Shown: positions 1 to 7,482 of the stretch, piece after piece
Numbering within the stretch: position 1 is the stretch's first letter
How the letters are laid out: every line of letters begins with the position of its first letter
Origin: Spirosoma fluviale
GTDB taxonomy: Bacteria; Bacteroidota; Bacteroidia; Cytophagales; Flexibacteraceae
Direction of reading: 5' to 3'
Assembly: GCA_945883425.1 (NCBI GenBank)
Contig: CAMCXM010000017.1
Coordinates: 1-36,717, forward strand
DNA: 36,717 nucleotides
Position numbers and translations under genes: made by a program
The notes under the pieces: generated by a model
Databases searched by the model: none
What the model was told of the DNA's origin: nothing
The model's input: the letters and a program-made list of their open reading frames with translations, nothing else

Positions 1-165
1 CAACCAATGCTCATGCCGAATCTTTCAACGCTAAAATCAAACTATACAGGGCCAATCTGAGAGGTGTTTCAAACACCAGATTCTTCCTGTTCAGACTTGA
101 AAAACTATTCTCCTAAAATCAACCCCTCCCCAGCTTTTTCCGCTGACCCTTCGTGACCCCACGAA
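1..165 (+). mobile_element. 3' end of an ISL3/ISAon1-like insertion sequence (truncated by window edge)
   Basis: The window opens inside a transposase reading frame (3-116). It is followed by a C-rich/T-rich stretch around 120-150 that is a plausible place for the right terminal inverted repeat, and by a small perfect hairpin TTCGTG-accc-CACGAA at 150-165. The left end lies outside the window, so the terminal repeats cannot be paired and the exact right boundary is a guess. Confidence 0.55.
3..116 (+). CDS. ISL3/ISAon1-family transposase, C-terminal fragment
   Basis: Frame 3 is open from the first base to a TAA at 114-116 and encodes about 37 residues. They include AESFNAKIK followed by an RG-V segment and a hydrophobic FFLFRLEKLFS tail. 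This is the characteristic C-terminus of ISL3-type DDE transposases, where the glutamate of AESFNAKIK is the third catalytic acidic residue. The 5' part lies beyond the window, so it cannot be told whether the full gene is intact. The enzyme would catalyse cut-and-paste transposition of its own element. The call rests on the recognisable motif only. Confidence 0.75.
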   Translation, partial: TNAHAESFNAKIKLYRANLRGVSNTRFFLFRLEKLFS

Positions 166-337
166 TCAACAGTCGTTTTCCCGATATCCTTCTCATTTTC
201 CATTAATATCAACTGTTTCAACATCTCAAAACTCTGCCCGAAAATCCTGCAATATCCGGGAGGCTGTCATAATTAATCAAAATACCATTCGATGAAAACA
301 TGTAACCATAATGCCTTTGACCCGCCATATCACGAAA
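117..337. other. Non-coding flank between insertion sequence and DUF5615 gene
   Basis: No convincing gene is seen on either strand. The stretch holds the presumed right end of the insertion sequence and AT-rich sequence downstream of the DUF5615 stop codon. No clear terminator hairpin was found for the minus-strand pair. Confidence 0.5.
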
Positions 338-691
338 TCAAATCAGTTCGATTACCCGGGCCTGTCTTGAGGTGAGGGTGGTGTATTTCATTTCAAAATC
401 CCATTCCAGCTTTTTGAACCAATTCAAAGAAAACCGTATCCGTTCTTCGGAATTTACATCTTCCATCCTGAGTAGAATCACTCCTTTTGATGGTATCCGG
501 GCTTTGAAAACAAGCTCACCAAAATCTTTGTCTTTTGTCAGAACAACAAGACTGTTATCCCAGGCATATTGAAGCAACACTTTGTCCTGAGTTCCGAATT
601 TTGATTCGGCTACATACTCCACATCAAACCCAAGGGTTCTGAGTTCAATGACAAGCTTTTTGTCGATGCCTTCATCGGCAAGAAATTTCAT
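338..691 (-). CDS. DUF5615-family PIN-like protein (putative toxin/nuclease)
   Basis: A 117-residue protein with the DUF5615 (Mut7-C-like, PIN-fold) signature. The N-terminal MKFLADEGI places an acidic pair after beta-1 (D6, E7), the segment LRTLGFDVEYVAE follows, and a later LTKDKDFGELVF supplies a second acidic patch. These acidic residues are the expected metal-binding site of a PIN-like ribonuclease. The gene overlaps the upstream DUF433 gene by four bases (ATGA, 688-691), so the two are almost certainly translationally coupled. DUF433/DUF5615 pairs are widely regarded as toxin-antitoxin-like, with DUF5615 the likely effector. Nuclease activity is inferred from the family and not visible directly. 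The pair lies beside an insertion sequence end, which fits an accessory module. Confidence 0.85.
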   Translation of the reverse strand: MKFLADEGIDKKLVIELRTLGFDVEYVAESKFGTQDKVLLQYAWDNSLVVLTKDKDFGELVFKARIPSKGVILLRMEDVNSEERIRFSLNWFKKLEWDFEMKYTTLTSRQARVIELI

Positions 692-918
692 GCGGTCGCC
701 GGATAGACCATCGTTCGTTTCAAAGCCCAGGCTCCATATTGCAATGCTGCAAAAACGTCAGCTTTCTCCAAACGAGGATAGTTCTCCAGCAAATCCTCCA
801 TTGAATTTCCGGAGCCCAATTCCTCCAGAATTAGTTCAACTGAAATCCGGGTTCCTTTGATGACAGGTTTTCCCACCAGCACTTCAGGATTTATTTCAAT
901 TCGATCGGTTAATTCCAT
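688..918 (-). CDS. DUF433 domain protein (putative antitoxin)
   Basis: A 76-residue protein beginning MELTDRIEINPEVLVGKPVIKG, the classic DUF433 start (I--NP-V--GKPVIKGTRI), followed by a helical region with EDLLENYPRLEKADVFAALQYGA. DUF433 proteins have a winged-helix/UPF0175-like fold and usually act as antitoxin and autoregulator of a downstream DUF5615 protein. The frame stays open upstream to an ATG at 1062, but the extra 48 residues are low-complexity and unlike the family, so the start at 918 is preferred. A TAnnTTTG-type box lies three bases upstream of that ATG (922-929). Last bases overlap the DUF5615 start. Function is by family analogy. Confidence 0.85.
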   Translation of the reverse strand: MELTDRIEINPEVLVGKPVIKGTRISVELILEELGSGNSMEDLLENYPRLEKADVFAALQYGAWALKRTMVYPATA

Positions 919-921
919 GTT

Positions 922-929
922 CAAAAATA
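922..929 (-). promoter_or_regulatory. Putative Bacteroidota -7 box for the DUF433/DUF5615 pair
   Basis: The minus strand reads TATTTTTG, an exact match to TAnnTTTG, three bases before the DUF433 ATG. If used, the transcript would be leaderless or nearly so. No good -33 TTTG element is seen at the expected spacing, and the region is AT-rich, so chance is possible. Confidence 0.35.
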
Positions 930-1070
930 ATCCAATTTTGAGAATAATGAATGCCGTATCTGAGGAAGACCCAGGGTTGTCATTCTCTTTCTGGGTTTGT
1001 GTGTCGCCAAGGCGCCAGAGCCACGCACCCCGGCGGTAGTTCTTTTCGGGCCACGGTTGCATTAATCCAC

Positions 1071-1103
1071 CAAAAAAATAGGCCAGCCACAGGATGGCTG
1101 ACC
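1071..1103 (-). terminator. Rho-independent terminator of the four-gene envelope cluster
   Basis: Read on the minus strand, GGTCAGCCA (1103-1095), loop TCCTG, TGGCTGGCC (1089-1081) form a 9-bp stem with one G-U pair. TATTTTTTTG follows at once. It lies about 80 bases after the stop codon of the last gene of the cluster (1184-2107), as expected for its terminator. Confidence 0.8.
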
Positions 1104-1112
1104 CTCTTTACA

Positions 1113-1175
1113 TTCCTTTGAAGTTCAAACGTTGAAAGTTGACCGAATTCCTTTGAACTTCAAACTTTGAACTTT
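1113..1175. repeat. Tandem pair of imperfect 28-bp repeats (TTCCTTTGAA... type)
   Basis: Positions 1113-1140 and 1148-1175 are two copies of a 28-bp unit starting TTCCTTTGAA and differing at only a few positions. Both are made of TTTGAA/TTCAAA half-sites that are themselves inverted repeats. They sit between the cluster's last stop codon and its terminator. Low-complexity repeats of this sort are common between genes in Bacteroidota; no function is known to me. Confidence 0.6.
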
Positions 1176-1183
1176 GGCCCCCC

Positions 1184-2107
1184 CTACCTCATCCAGCCGT
1201 TGAAGTCATAGATTTTCGGTCGGTTGGCGGCATCGACAAGGGCGTATTCTTTGATGAATTTCAGGATGTCTTTCTGCAGATCGAGCTGGGCCTGATACTT
1301 CCGCATGTGCTGCTCGTTGAGCTTTTTCACCGTTTTCTGGGCTTCGTCGAAGCATTTTGTGCCCGGCAAAATTTGTCCGAGATACAAGGCCGCCTCGTCT
1401 TCATGACCCGCCGCCATTTCGGCATTGGCCTTCTGCAATAAGGTGCCGCATAGAAACTCCTGCTTTTGTTTGAAAACGATGGGCAACTGGATCATGGCCT
1501 TGTCGTAGCAGGTTGTGGCTTCCGGTGGCACGGAAAGCAAATCTTCCAGGGCTGCGTCAAACTGTTGGCTGGCCGCTTTTGCGCTCACATCTTTGAGGAT
1601 CCGGTCGCAGTTGTTGTTGTAGTAATCCACAATCTTCATTTTCCCCTCCGATATAAAACCGGCAATTTCAGCACTGGAAGACGGCAGATTCTGCACCCCG
1701 TTCAGGTAGGCTTCCTGCTCATTTTTCCCGATACCGGTTGCTTTGAAGGTCTTCGAGGTGAACACCTTTTTCTGACTGGCATCGGCGATAAAAAGGACAA
1801 TGTCCATTTTCGCCAATACCTTAGGCGGTGCAGACGGTGTGTTTTCAAACTGGGTGACCAGTATTTTAGGCAACAGCACAAACCGGGACGAAACCCCAGC
1901 CTCTCCTCCCATTCCATTGGAAGAAGCAATCTGGATCATTTTGGTTTTCAGCCGGCTGGTGAGATCTTCGCTGGTAATGTTTCCCTGATCGGGCACCATG
2001 GCCGACAAAATAAAATAGGGATTGGAAGGTGTGGTTCCCTTGTTTTCCTGTGCCCTGACAACGAAAGAGGAAATCAGAAGCAATCCGGTAATGAATATCG
2101 TTTTCAT
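1184..2107 (-). CDS. Exported protein of unknown function with C-terminal helical repeat region
   Basis: A 307-residue protein with a clear signal peptide (MKTIFITGLLLISSFVVRAQ, cleavage near residue 19). Residues about 25-145 look like an alpha/beta domain with a segment ADASQKKVFTSKTFKATGIG, reminiscent of lipoprotein/curli-assembly (LpoB/CsgG-like) folds. The segment after residue 160 (NNNCDRILKDVSAKAASQQFDAALEDLLSVP and similar) looks like TPR-like helical hairpins, each with a cysteine. It is the last gene of a four-gene minus-strand cluster, starting two bases after the DUF6175-like gene stops. It is probably periplasmic and functions with the other three exported proteins. I do not recognise the family by name. 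The domain descriptions are inferences from sequence feel, not from alignment. Confidence 0.6.
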   Translation of the reverse strand: MKTIFITGLLLISSFVVRAQENKGTTPSNPYFILSAMVPDQGNITSEDLTSRLKTKMIQIASSNGMGGEAGVSSRFVLLPKILVTQFENTPSAPPKVLAKMDIVLFIADASQKKVFTSKTFKATGIGKNEQEAYLNGVQNLPSSSAEIAGFISEGKMKIVDYYNNNCDRILKDVSAKAASQQFDAALEDLLSVPPEATTCYDKAMIQLPIVFKQKQEFLCGTLLQKANAEMAAGHEDEAALYLGQILPGTKCFDEAQKTVKKLNEQHMRKYQAQLDLQKDILKFIKEYALVDAANRPKIYDFNGWMR

Positions 2108-2109
2108 GG

Positions 2110-3081
2110 TTATTTGGTTTTAGCGCCCAGGTATAAATCGACTCCGCCCAAGCCTCTTGCCTGCAACTTGATTTTCGCTTGTGCCGGACAAGTGGTTTTC
2201 AGGTATTTCTCCAGTTCTTTTCCAAAAGCTTTGGCGTCGTAGGCCTTTTCGTCTTTGATGAGATCAATCCGCACATTGGTGAACTGCAGGCGGGTTTCGG
2301 TATTGGTACCGGCCTTGAATTCTCCGCCTTTGGCGTGGGCCGTGAGCCAGTCTTCGATGAGGTCGTTTAGTTCCTTGCCGTTGCACTCAGTTTCGAAATC
2401 GAATCCGGCTCCTTCCGCTATGCGCAGACGCAGTACAATTTCGCGTCCTCTTGTTTCAATGCTTTCGCGGTATTCCGTCAGTGATGTAATCAGATTGTCG
2501 ATGTGGGTAAGTACACCTTCCTGCAACATGGCGGCTGTATTGTTGGATAAGCTGGGCTCTCCTACCCCACTTTTGGCGGCAATGGTTTTTTTGGTATAGG
2601 CATCTACCGCCAGCAGTGTAAACGAAATTTGTCGTTTGGGTGCCTGTCCGGTAATGTCCCACAACACATATAAGGCCACATCGGGCCGGGCGGTTTCGGT
2701 GACTTCGTCGTACGGACTTTTGTCCACCGTTTTACCGGCCTTTCCCAGGACGACTGCCTCTTCGGCCCGGTCCTGTTTGATTCCGTCCAGCGTCGCTTTC
2801 AGGTTTTCGAGGGGAAAGCCGCGGTCAGCAAAAATGCCCTCGATTTTGGCGATCACCTGAATGAGATCGGGATCGTTTTGAAAGGCTTTGTTGTAGTCCG
2901 GCACTGTGGAAACCACACCTGAAACCGGATCTTTGTAATCAATGGAATATCCCTTTGCGATGCAATACTGATCGTGCGGAAACACCATGATGGACGAAAC
3001 TTTTGCTCTTTGAGCTACTGCCTGAAATGATGCGGACACAAAGCCGATCAGCAGGATGATAAAAAATGAAATGCGTTTCAT
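2110..3081 (-). CDS. DUF6175-like exported protein
   Basis: A 323-residue protein with signal peptide MKRISFFIILLIGFVSASFQ, likely cleaved after AVAQ. The mature part begins with a beta-strand segment KVSSIMVFPHDQYCIAKGY. It continues through a region DVALYVLWDITGQAPKRQISFTLLAVDAYTKKTIAAKSG, typical of a surface-exposed alpha/beta (CsgG/TolB-N-like) fold. It ends with a second alpha/beta domain that contains paired cysteines (CNGKELND, TTCPAQAK). The arrangement recalls DUF6175 proteins of Bacteroidota, which have no known function. The gene is third in a same-strand run of four exported proteins. Spacing is 21 bases from the lipoprotein gene stop and 2 bases to the next gene, so an operon is likely. 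The family assignment is from memory and moderately sure. Confidence 0.6.
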   Translation of the reverse strand: MKRISFFIILLIGFVSASFQAVAQRAKVSSIMVFPHDQYCIAKGYSIDYKDPVSGVVSTVPDYNKAFQNDPDLIQVIAKIEGIFADRGFPLENLKATLDGIKQDRAEEAVVLGKAGKTVDKSPYDEVTETARPDVALYVLWDITGQAPKRQISFTLLAVDAYTKKTIAAKSGVGEPSLSNNTAAMLQEGVLTHIDNLITSLTEYRESIETRGREIVLRLRIAEGAGFDFETECNGKELNDLIEDWLTAHAKGGEFKAGTNTETRLQFTNVRIDLIKDEKAYDAKAFGKELEKYLKTTCPAQAKIKLQARGLGGVDLYLGAKTK

Positions 3082-3102
3082 AGGAATGAAAATGTGGTGA
3101 GA

Positions 3103-3672
3103 TTAAAATTCGAATTTCTTAATGATACCGTCCTGCTCGAGGCGTCTGCGGAGAAGACTCACGTTAACGGCCACGGCGACACCGACTTTGTACCGGTTAT
3201 CGACCTTCATGCGGTCGTTTGGATTGACGGAACCGTCGCCGGAGAAACCGACGTATAAACGGTAGGGTCCGTTGGCATAACCGGGGAGCAAACGAACCCG
3301 GCCAAAGATGGAAACCGCTGTGGTGGAGATGTCTTTTACGTCTTTGATGCCGAAGAATTTGGCAAAGTATTCACGGTTTTTGTTGAAGGCATCCAGATCC
3401 GGAATGAGTGGTTTTTCCTGGTTGCTTCCCGGAATTCCTTTGAAAAGGACGGCATGCACGGCATCCATTTTGCAGCGTTCGATGGCATCATCGGGATCAT
3501 ATCCATAACTGAATACTTTGAAATTGACGTTGCCCTGGGTGCTTTGAACCATGGGGACAACTTCATAATTGAGGGCGACACCGGTGTTGTTTTTCCGGTA
3601 GCAGGAGGCGAGGCTGAGGAGAATAAAACCGGCTCCAAATAGGATGAGGTTTTTCATAAATCGGTTTTTCAT
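3103..3672 (-). CDS. LpoB/LPP20-like lipoprotein
   Basis: A 189-residue lipoprotein starting MKNRFMKNLILFGAGFILLSLASC; LASC is a good lipobox with the lipidated cysteine at about residue 24. A second possible start is the ATG at 3657. The longer frame to 3756 overlaps the upstream gene and would bury the signal peptide, so it is rejected. The mature part has the pattern seen in LpoB/LPP20/FlgT-N-like envelope proteins. These are GYDPDDAIERCKMDAVHAVLFKGI, then a YFAKFF segment, then R-YKVGVAVAVNVSLLRRRLEQDGIIKKFEF with an amphipathic C-terminal helix. In other systems such domains occur in lipoproteins that activate or scaffold envelope machines. It is the second gene of the four-gene cluster. 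The role is not known. Confidence 0.6.
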   Translation of the reverse strand: MKNRFMKNLILFGAGFILLSLASCYRKNNTGVALNYEVVPMVQSTQGNVNFKVFSYGYDPDDAIERCKMDAVHAVLFKGIPGSNQEKPLIPDLDAFNKNREYFAKFFGIKDVKDISTTAVSIFGRVRLLPGYANGPYRLYVGFSGDGSVNPNDRMKVDNRYKVGVAVAVNVSLLRRRLEQDGIIKKFEF

Positions 3673-3730
3673 CGGCTTGAAATTTATATGGTCAAAACTA
3701 AAGGATAAAGAATATGTGTGGTGATGCCTG

Positions 3731-5587
3731 TTAGATATCGTAACGAAGTTTAACATTTACCATCAGGCCCATTTTGATGCGGTTGGACTGCTCGTCGGTA
3801 GCCTTAGTAGCTTTTCCCAGAATCGGCAAATTCCATGAAGGATTCTTGCTCAGGGTATTGGCATATCCCGAAAACACAAGCTTGAATTTATGGGTGAGGT
3901 TGATGCCCAGATCGGCACCCGCTTTAAATGAAAATGTCACCCCCCAATCTTTCCCTAAAACGGCATTGGCCCGCTTGTTCAGATTGGTGTCGGAATAGGT
4001 TATGTTATTGAAATTGACCGAGGCAAAAGGAGAAAACTGAAAATGGTGAAGGAAATGAAAATCCCGCTGCACACCCAAGCCAGCACCAATAGTGGCCAGA
4101 TCGTTGCTTTTATAATTCGATCCAAAGTATTTCTGTACCGTAGAACTATCGGCCCCTTTCTGATGATATACATCAAAATCGATAAAAATCCGGAGTTGGG
4201 AAGGCGGACCTTTAGTGCCGTCAGAATGGGCGGTTGCCGCCAGATTCACCGACAACCTGCCATTGAACCAGTTTCTGTTTTTGGTGGTTGGAATAGAGGA
4301 CCCGGCAAAAAAGGAAAAACCAATATCCCGTTTCTGCTCAATGAGCATGCCCGGAGTAAGGCGACCGCCGGCCACCTGATAAAACTTGGTTTGTCCACTC
4401 TGACCGGTTGCAATGGTCCGGTTGTCGGGCACCCGTTTTGCACGGATCACCCCTCTTCGAACCGTTGCCGGCTGGCCGTTTTTCATAACGTTTTCGTACA
4501 CAAAGAAGCGCTGGTCGAGAAAGACACCTTCCTTAAGTCCGACTTTGGCTTCGGGCGGATGCACCGAAACCAGCGGGGCACGAACTCTGAAATCACTCAC
4601 CGAAAGTTCAAATTCCCGCAATGCTTTGGAATGAATATCGCTCATGAGTTTGTTCAGTAAAGCTATATCCGTCGATGGATACTGCATTTTCCGGGATTCG
4701 AGTGATTCGACCGTAAACGTTGTTTTACCAAGCAGTTCAAGCGGATACGACATGGAATCGCGTTTGGCTTTGGATCCATAGTTCATCCACATTTCATTCA
4801 TCAACGTATCGTTCATATTGATCCGGTAACACCAGGCCTGAACAGAACCTTTGTATCCTCTCAACAACCGATTGACAGGTTTGTACTGAATTCTTCCTTT
4901 CGATCGCCTCGACATCTCTGCATTGCGGGCGTCCTGACGGTCGTAAATCTCCTCCATCGATAGAAAGTTTTGAGGCGCAAAAGCAATGACAAAGGATTTC
5001 TTAATGATCCGTTCGCTCCAGATGGCATTCTCACTTCCGGCGGTAAATCCCTTTGCGCTGTTTTTCAGTAACATTACCTGGTCGTCGGTCATGTTGTACT
5101 GTCCACGTTTCAACAGGGAATCCAGTTTCCAGGTCTTTCCATCCGAGGCGAAAATGATGTCCATTATTTTGTTGGGCAACTTCTGCATCCGGATGGCCTG
5201 GCTGATTTGGTCTTCTTTTAATCCGGGAGAAACGCTTGAAATCACACTTCGCCGAATGACATCGTCGGCAATGCGGTTGTCGAAAAACTTATCGGGTACC
5301 AACAAAGTGGAATGATACGATGAAATAAGCTCTTCGAACCGGGGTTCAGATAAGGCATCGACCAAAACATAGGTAATTCCACACCGGTCATAGTCGGCCG
5401 AAATAAACTTTGCAGGAACAGATATTGGTTGCTTGGGTTGTGATGGACTTTGCGCTAATAGCGGAATCGAATCAAAATTGCAAAATACAAGCGATGTAAA
5501 AACGAGCAAAGAGCTTGCCTTCAGTTTGATAAAGAAAGATGTAACATGAAAACCGATCACTACATTTGCTTTTTTAGCATGATGCAT
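3731..5587 (-). CDS. Exported protein with probable C-terminal outer-membrane beta-barrel
   Basis: A 618-residue protein, the first gene of the four-gene cluster. A long N-terminus precedes a hydrophobic stretch (ASSLLVFTSLVFCNF) ending near PLLAQS, a probable signal peptide. The first half (about 50-430) is alpha/beta and rich in YD-R and GYKGSVQAWCYRINMNDTLM-type strands. The last 190 residues alternate polar and hydrophobic residues (RLSVNLAATAH, RIFIDFDVYH, FSPFASVNFNNITY, GLMVNVKLRYDI). They end close to an aromatic residue, as in outer-membrane barrels. I infer an outer-membrane component with a large soluble domain. The family is not recognised. It could also be a soluble beta-sandwich protein. 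The other three genes of the cluster follow on the same strand. Confidence 0.55.
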   Translation of the reverse strand: MHHAKKANVVIGFHVTSFFIKLKASSLLVFTSLVFCNFDSIPLLAQSPSQPKQPISVPAKFISADYDRCGITYVLVDALSEPRFEELISSYHSTLLVPDKFFDNRIADDVIRRSVISSVSPGLKEDQISQAIRMQKLPNKIMDIIFASDGKTWKLDSLLKRGQYNMTDDQVMLLKNSAKGFTAGSENAIWSERIIKKSFVIAFAPQNFLSMEEIYDRQDARNAEMSRRSKGRIQYKPVNRLLRGYKGSVQAWCYRINMNDTLMNEMWMNYGSKAKRDSMSYPLELLGKTTFTVESLESRKMQYPSTDIALLNKLMSDIHSKALREFELSVSDFRVRAPLVSVHPPEAKVGLKEGVFLDQRFFVYENVMKNGQPATVRRGVIRAKRVPDNRTIATGQSGQTKFYQVAGGRLTPGMLIEQKRDIGFSFFAGSSIPTTKNRNWFNGRLSVNLAATAHSDGTKGPPSQLRIFIDFDVYHQKGADSSTVQKYFGSNYKSNDLATIGAGLGVQRDFHFLHHFQFSPFASVNFNNITYSDTNLNKRANAVLGKDWGVTFSFKAGADLGINLTHKFKLVFSGYANTLSKNPSWNLPILGKATKATDEQSNRIKMGLMVNVKLRYDI

Positions 5588-5999
5588 ATTGGTACTTTTA
5601 AAGATGCAATTAAATATTCCCGCCGGATTATACCAATGTCGTCATTCATTAAGCTTGGATCCGGAATCTCATGCAAAACCGTCAGAAAAACTCAGATTGC
5701 CATTCCATCTCAAACTTTTTAACAAAGATTCAGAAACCGATGGTATAAAGTGGACGCGGTTCAAAAAACCACAATGCCGCCGAAGAATTGAAGTTAATGG
5801 GTCGCTGAATTCACCATGGACCAAACCTTGATGCGATACCGTCCTTTTTACGTCTTTCTCCCATTTTATGCATTGGAAATTTACAACGGATCCTAACTTT
5901 TTGATTTTCTTTTTTTTACAACCTCTTCCGTAGTTTCTCCAGAGAAGAAACGAAAGATGTGAAAATCAAAAAGTTCCACATCTATTGAATAAAATGGGT
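5588..5999. other. Gene-free gap with nested inverted repeats
   Basis: No credible coding sequence: short frames on both strands have no family signature, start context or codon pattern. The gap lies between the start of the 618-residue gene and the end of the acyltransferase gene. Its main visible structure is the inverted repeat at 5895-5975. No -7 promoter box with good spacing was found for the 618-residue gene. Confidence 0.55.
5895..5975. repeat. Perfect 15-bp inverted repeat enclosing a smaller hairpin
   Basis: AACTTTTTGATTTTC (5895-5909) and its exact reverse complement (5961-5975) enclose 51 bases that contain a second small palindrome, GTTTCT...AGAAAC (5934-5952). On the minus strand it follows the acyltransferase stop codon by about 25 bases, so it may act as a transcription end structure. 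A T-rich tract occurs on the plus strand after the left arm. Alternatively it is a small mobile repeat; its arm end TTGATTTTC recurs in the arms of the element at 34839-34968. Confidence 0.7.
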
Positions 6000-7217
6000 T
6001 TATTTCCTTCCTCCGGTGAGTACCCAGAAAACCGGATAGACGGCTTTTTCCAGAACATATCCGACCAGAATGGCTGTGGCAGAAACCACCAGCGGCAGGC
6101 AGCAAAAGATGGCAAAACGGACGGAATCGTCTTTTCCATATTGAAAGAAAAGCAGATCGGTGAGGTAATAGACCAGGGGAACATGTGCTCCGTACACGAA
6201 GAAATTGTACCGGCTAAGTTTTTCCAGAGGTGAATTCTGAACCTGACCCAAAAGAAAATCATATCCAAACCAAACCGAAAGAACCAGCAAAGGCTGTGCG
6301 ATTTTATGCAGGAGATATACCGGTAAATGGAGGTAATCGAACTGAAACGAAAGGAAGGTTTTCAACAAAACCACACCTAAAGCAATCCAATACAGACGGT
6401 AACGAAGGAAAAAATCCCGTATCCTGTCCTCACTGAAACCGCCTTTGAAATAGTATATCCCCAAAGTGAAAAAGAAGATTCCTTCGCCTTCGATAAAACC
6501 GATTCCACCAAAACTGGATACCCAGAGAAAGCCGAAAACACCCAGAATCCATTTTGGCTTCCAGGTGAGACCTTTGACCAACAACGGATACAAAATGCTG
6601 TAGATAAACAAACTTCGAAGAAACCATAGTTGAAACGAAATGGGATGAAAAAGCGCACTTTCAAACCATTGGCTCAAATCCCATTTGTGCACAGGCAGAT
6701 TACCAAACGGACGGAGCCAGGATGATTCAGCAAAAGGAGCCAGATCGGCCTGGGATTCAAAATAATACGTAACCAGAATTCCAAACAGCGACCAGGCCAG
6801 ATAGGGAATGAGCAAAGTCTGACTTCGTTTTTTCAGTCTGGTGATGGGTGTGTATTTCTCTTCAGTAGCCGCCATCAGCATGCCGGCCCGAAAAAAAAAG
6901 AGGGGAACACCAAACCGAAAGAGCCCGTTGGTGATCATGAGCTGAAGGAAAGTGAACAGATTCATTTCTTCAAAAAAAGGACGACCGACCCAGAGGTAGC
7001 GATCATCAAAATTGAAAGAATGCACATAAACCACAGTGAGCATTCCCAGAAAGGAAAGCCGGCTGAGTTTGCAGCTGAGGTAAGGCGAAATGGCCAAGGC
7101 TTTTTTTATTGCAAGAACCGGAACGGTGGCACAAAATACTACATAAATCGGGTGAACGGAACGCCTACGGAAATGAACCGACAAATGAACTAAGCTAACT
7201 GCAACCGGAATAAACAT
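6000..7217 (-). CDS. Acyltransferase 3 (OafA/YrhL-type) integral membrane protein
   Basis: About 405 residues with some ten hydrophobic membrane segments, the pattern of acyltransferase family 3 (PF01757). The core begins ISPYLSCKLSRLSFLGMLTVVYVHSFNFDD, with the conserved histidine in the first membrane helix. Later come FRFGVPLFFFRAGMLM, LIPYLAWSLFG, LWFLRSLFIYSILYPLL and a last FFVYGAHVPLVYYL segment. Members transfer O-acetyl or other acyl groups to surface sugars or lipids at the inner membrane. The substrate here is unknown. The start is uncertain: ATG at 7217 is used, ATG at 7334 would add 39 unlikely residues, and the family core only starts near 7095. A run of seven T at 7101-7107 lies just upstream of the core and is a possible frameshift site. 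The gene stands alone between two gene-free gaps. Confidence 0.8.
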   Translation of the reverse strand: MFIPVAVSLVHLSVHFRRRSVHPIYVVFCATVPVLAIKKALAISPYLSCKLSRLSFLGMLTVVYVHSFNFDDRYLWVGRPFFEEMNLFTFLQLMITNGLFRFGVPLFFFRAGMLMAATEEKYTPITRLKKRSQTLLIPYLAWSLFGILVTYYFESQADLAPFAESSWLRPFGNLPVHKWDLSQWFESALFHPISFQLWFLRSLFIYSILYPLLVKGLTWKPKWILGVFGFLWVSSFGGIGFIEGEGIFFFTLGIYYFKGGFSEDRIRDFFLRYRLYWIALGVVLLKTFLSFQFDYLHLPVYLLHKIAQPLLVLSVWFGYDFLLGQVQNSPLEKLSRYNFFVYGAHVPLVYYLTDLLFFQYGKDDSVRFAIFCCLPLVVSATAILVGYVLEKAVYPVFWVLTGGRK

Positions 7218-7482
7218 GTCTCCTTTCTTGAATGCTGTTTCATCGAAACATCCGACACATTTTGCTTTTGATTTTGCTACCCGCCTGGCAGTGTTTTGCA
7301 AAGTCGTATAGCATCTGGCTGAAGCCGTACTCATCCGACATTAATGATTTCAGCATTCAAAATGAAGAAGACAAGGTTTCCATTATATCACAGATACCCT
7401 TGATTGGTAAAAGACAGTGCATCTCAAAACCGAACAGTGTGAAAAGCTAAAATCTTTGTTCCACTGAATCGCACAAAAACCG

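Noticed and set aside
1466-2242. Plus-strand open frame of 258 codons
   Set aside because: It lies antisense to the 307-residue exported protein, which has a signal peptide and an operon context. The reverse frame is open only by codon bias and has no family motif.
4043-4660. Plus-strand open frame of 205 codons
   Set aside because: Antisense to the 618-residue gene; no motif and no start signal.
5561-5568. TACATTTG, an exact -7 match on the plus strand
   Set aside because: It lies inside the start of the minus-strand 618-residue gene with no gene downstream on the plus strand; taken as chance.
7232-7450. Plus-strand frame of 72 codons with a hydrophobic start
   Set aside because: It looks like a signal peptide but lies partly against the acyltransferase N-terminus, has no recognisable mature domain and no promoter box.
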